Shown here piece after piece: positions 63,980 to 64,000 of a stretch of DNA of 64,000 bases. The stretch spans positions 43,318 to 107,317 of the forward strand of contig CAYVQE010000005.1 of NCBI GenBank assembly GCA_964454005.1, in the 5' to 3' direction. The notes beneath the pieces are model-generated. The model was not told where the DNA came from. It made no database searches and saw only the letters and a list, made by a program, of their open reading frames with translations. Made by a program: the position numbers and the translations under genes. The DNA comes from CAYVQE01 sp964454005. Lineage in GTDB: Bacteria > Myxococcota > B64-G9. Position 1 is the first letter of the stretch. Each line of letters begins with the position of its first letter.

Positions 63980-64000
63980 GAGGGACGGAGGTAGCCTCAA

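Overview
The window looks like part of a Myxococcota (former Deltaproteobacteria) genome. It is very GC-rich. It has homologues of the Myxococcus Glt (gliding) and Nfs (spore coat) envelope machines, AgmX/PglI-type C-terminal domains, MYXO-CTERM-like tails, a eukaryote-like Ser/Thr kinase, large hybrid histidine kinases and a MopE-type repeat lipoprotein. Two runs of N (25989-26088 and 38771-38780) point to a draft or metagenome-assembled contig. No tRNA, rRNA, CRISPR array, transposase or phage gene was seen.

Left part (1-11046). The 3' end of a TonB-dependent receptor meets, tail to tail, a nine-gene minus-strand operon (11046 down to 613), in which six of the eight junctions overlap by a few bases. 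It encodes a lipoprotein with a CX4CH motif, an SH3-barrel protein, an outer-membrane barrel, a DUF4266/DUF3570-like barrel lipoprotein, a secreted protein, and then TPR, giant TPR, TPR lipoprotein and a small secreted protein. The last four match GltC, GltD, GltE and GltF in order. This is a divergent second Glt/Nfs-like machine.

Middle (11190-17414). A 53-residue basic protein sits behind a consensus promoter. A kinase / coiled-coil / lipoprotein operon follows, divergent from a membrane protein. Next is a lone ribosomal protein L3 gene with its own promoter and leader hairpin, away from any S10 operon.

Second Glt/Nfs operon (17708-29348, plus strand). Its order is barrel, barrel, GltC, GltD, GltE, GltF, GltG (FHA and TonB-like tail), barrel, which is the layout of the M. 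xanthus nfsA-H operon. It is followed by a beta-helix surface protein on the other strand and then an orphan, FHA-less copy of gltG (31236-32636).

Signalling region (32688-42152). It holds a single-domain response regulator, a PilZ-like protein divergent from an 1113-residue hybrid kinase with a degenerate GGDEF domain, and a dCache kinase overlapping a FecR-domain gene. A GEMM-type cyclic-dinucleotide riboswitch with an intrinsic terminator controls a TolB-like propeller protein. Together they suggest c-di-GMP-linked control of the cell surface.

Surface and regulatory region (42252-64000). It holds a small unknown protein, a zinc-ribbon protein, an Ig-like protein overlapping a 1272-residue barrel, and a Cys-rich MYXO-CTERM protein. 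Then come a TPR lipoprotein with an AgmX/PglI tail, a sigma-54 activator, a hybrid kinase, an AlaX-type editing protein, a 19-repeat MopE-like lipoprotein and TrmO, ending in short tandem repeats. All assignments are by reading; no alignment or search was run.
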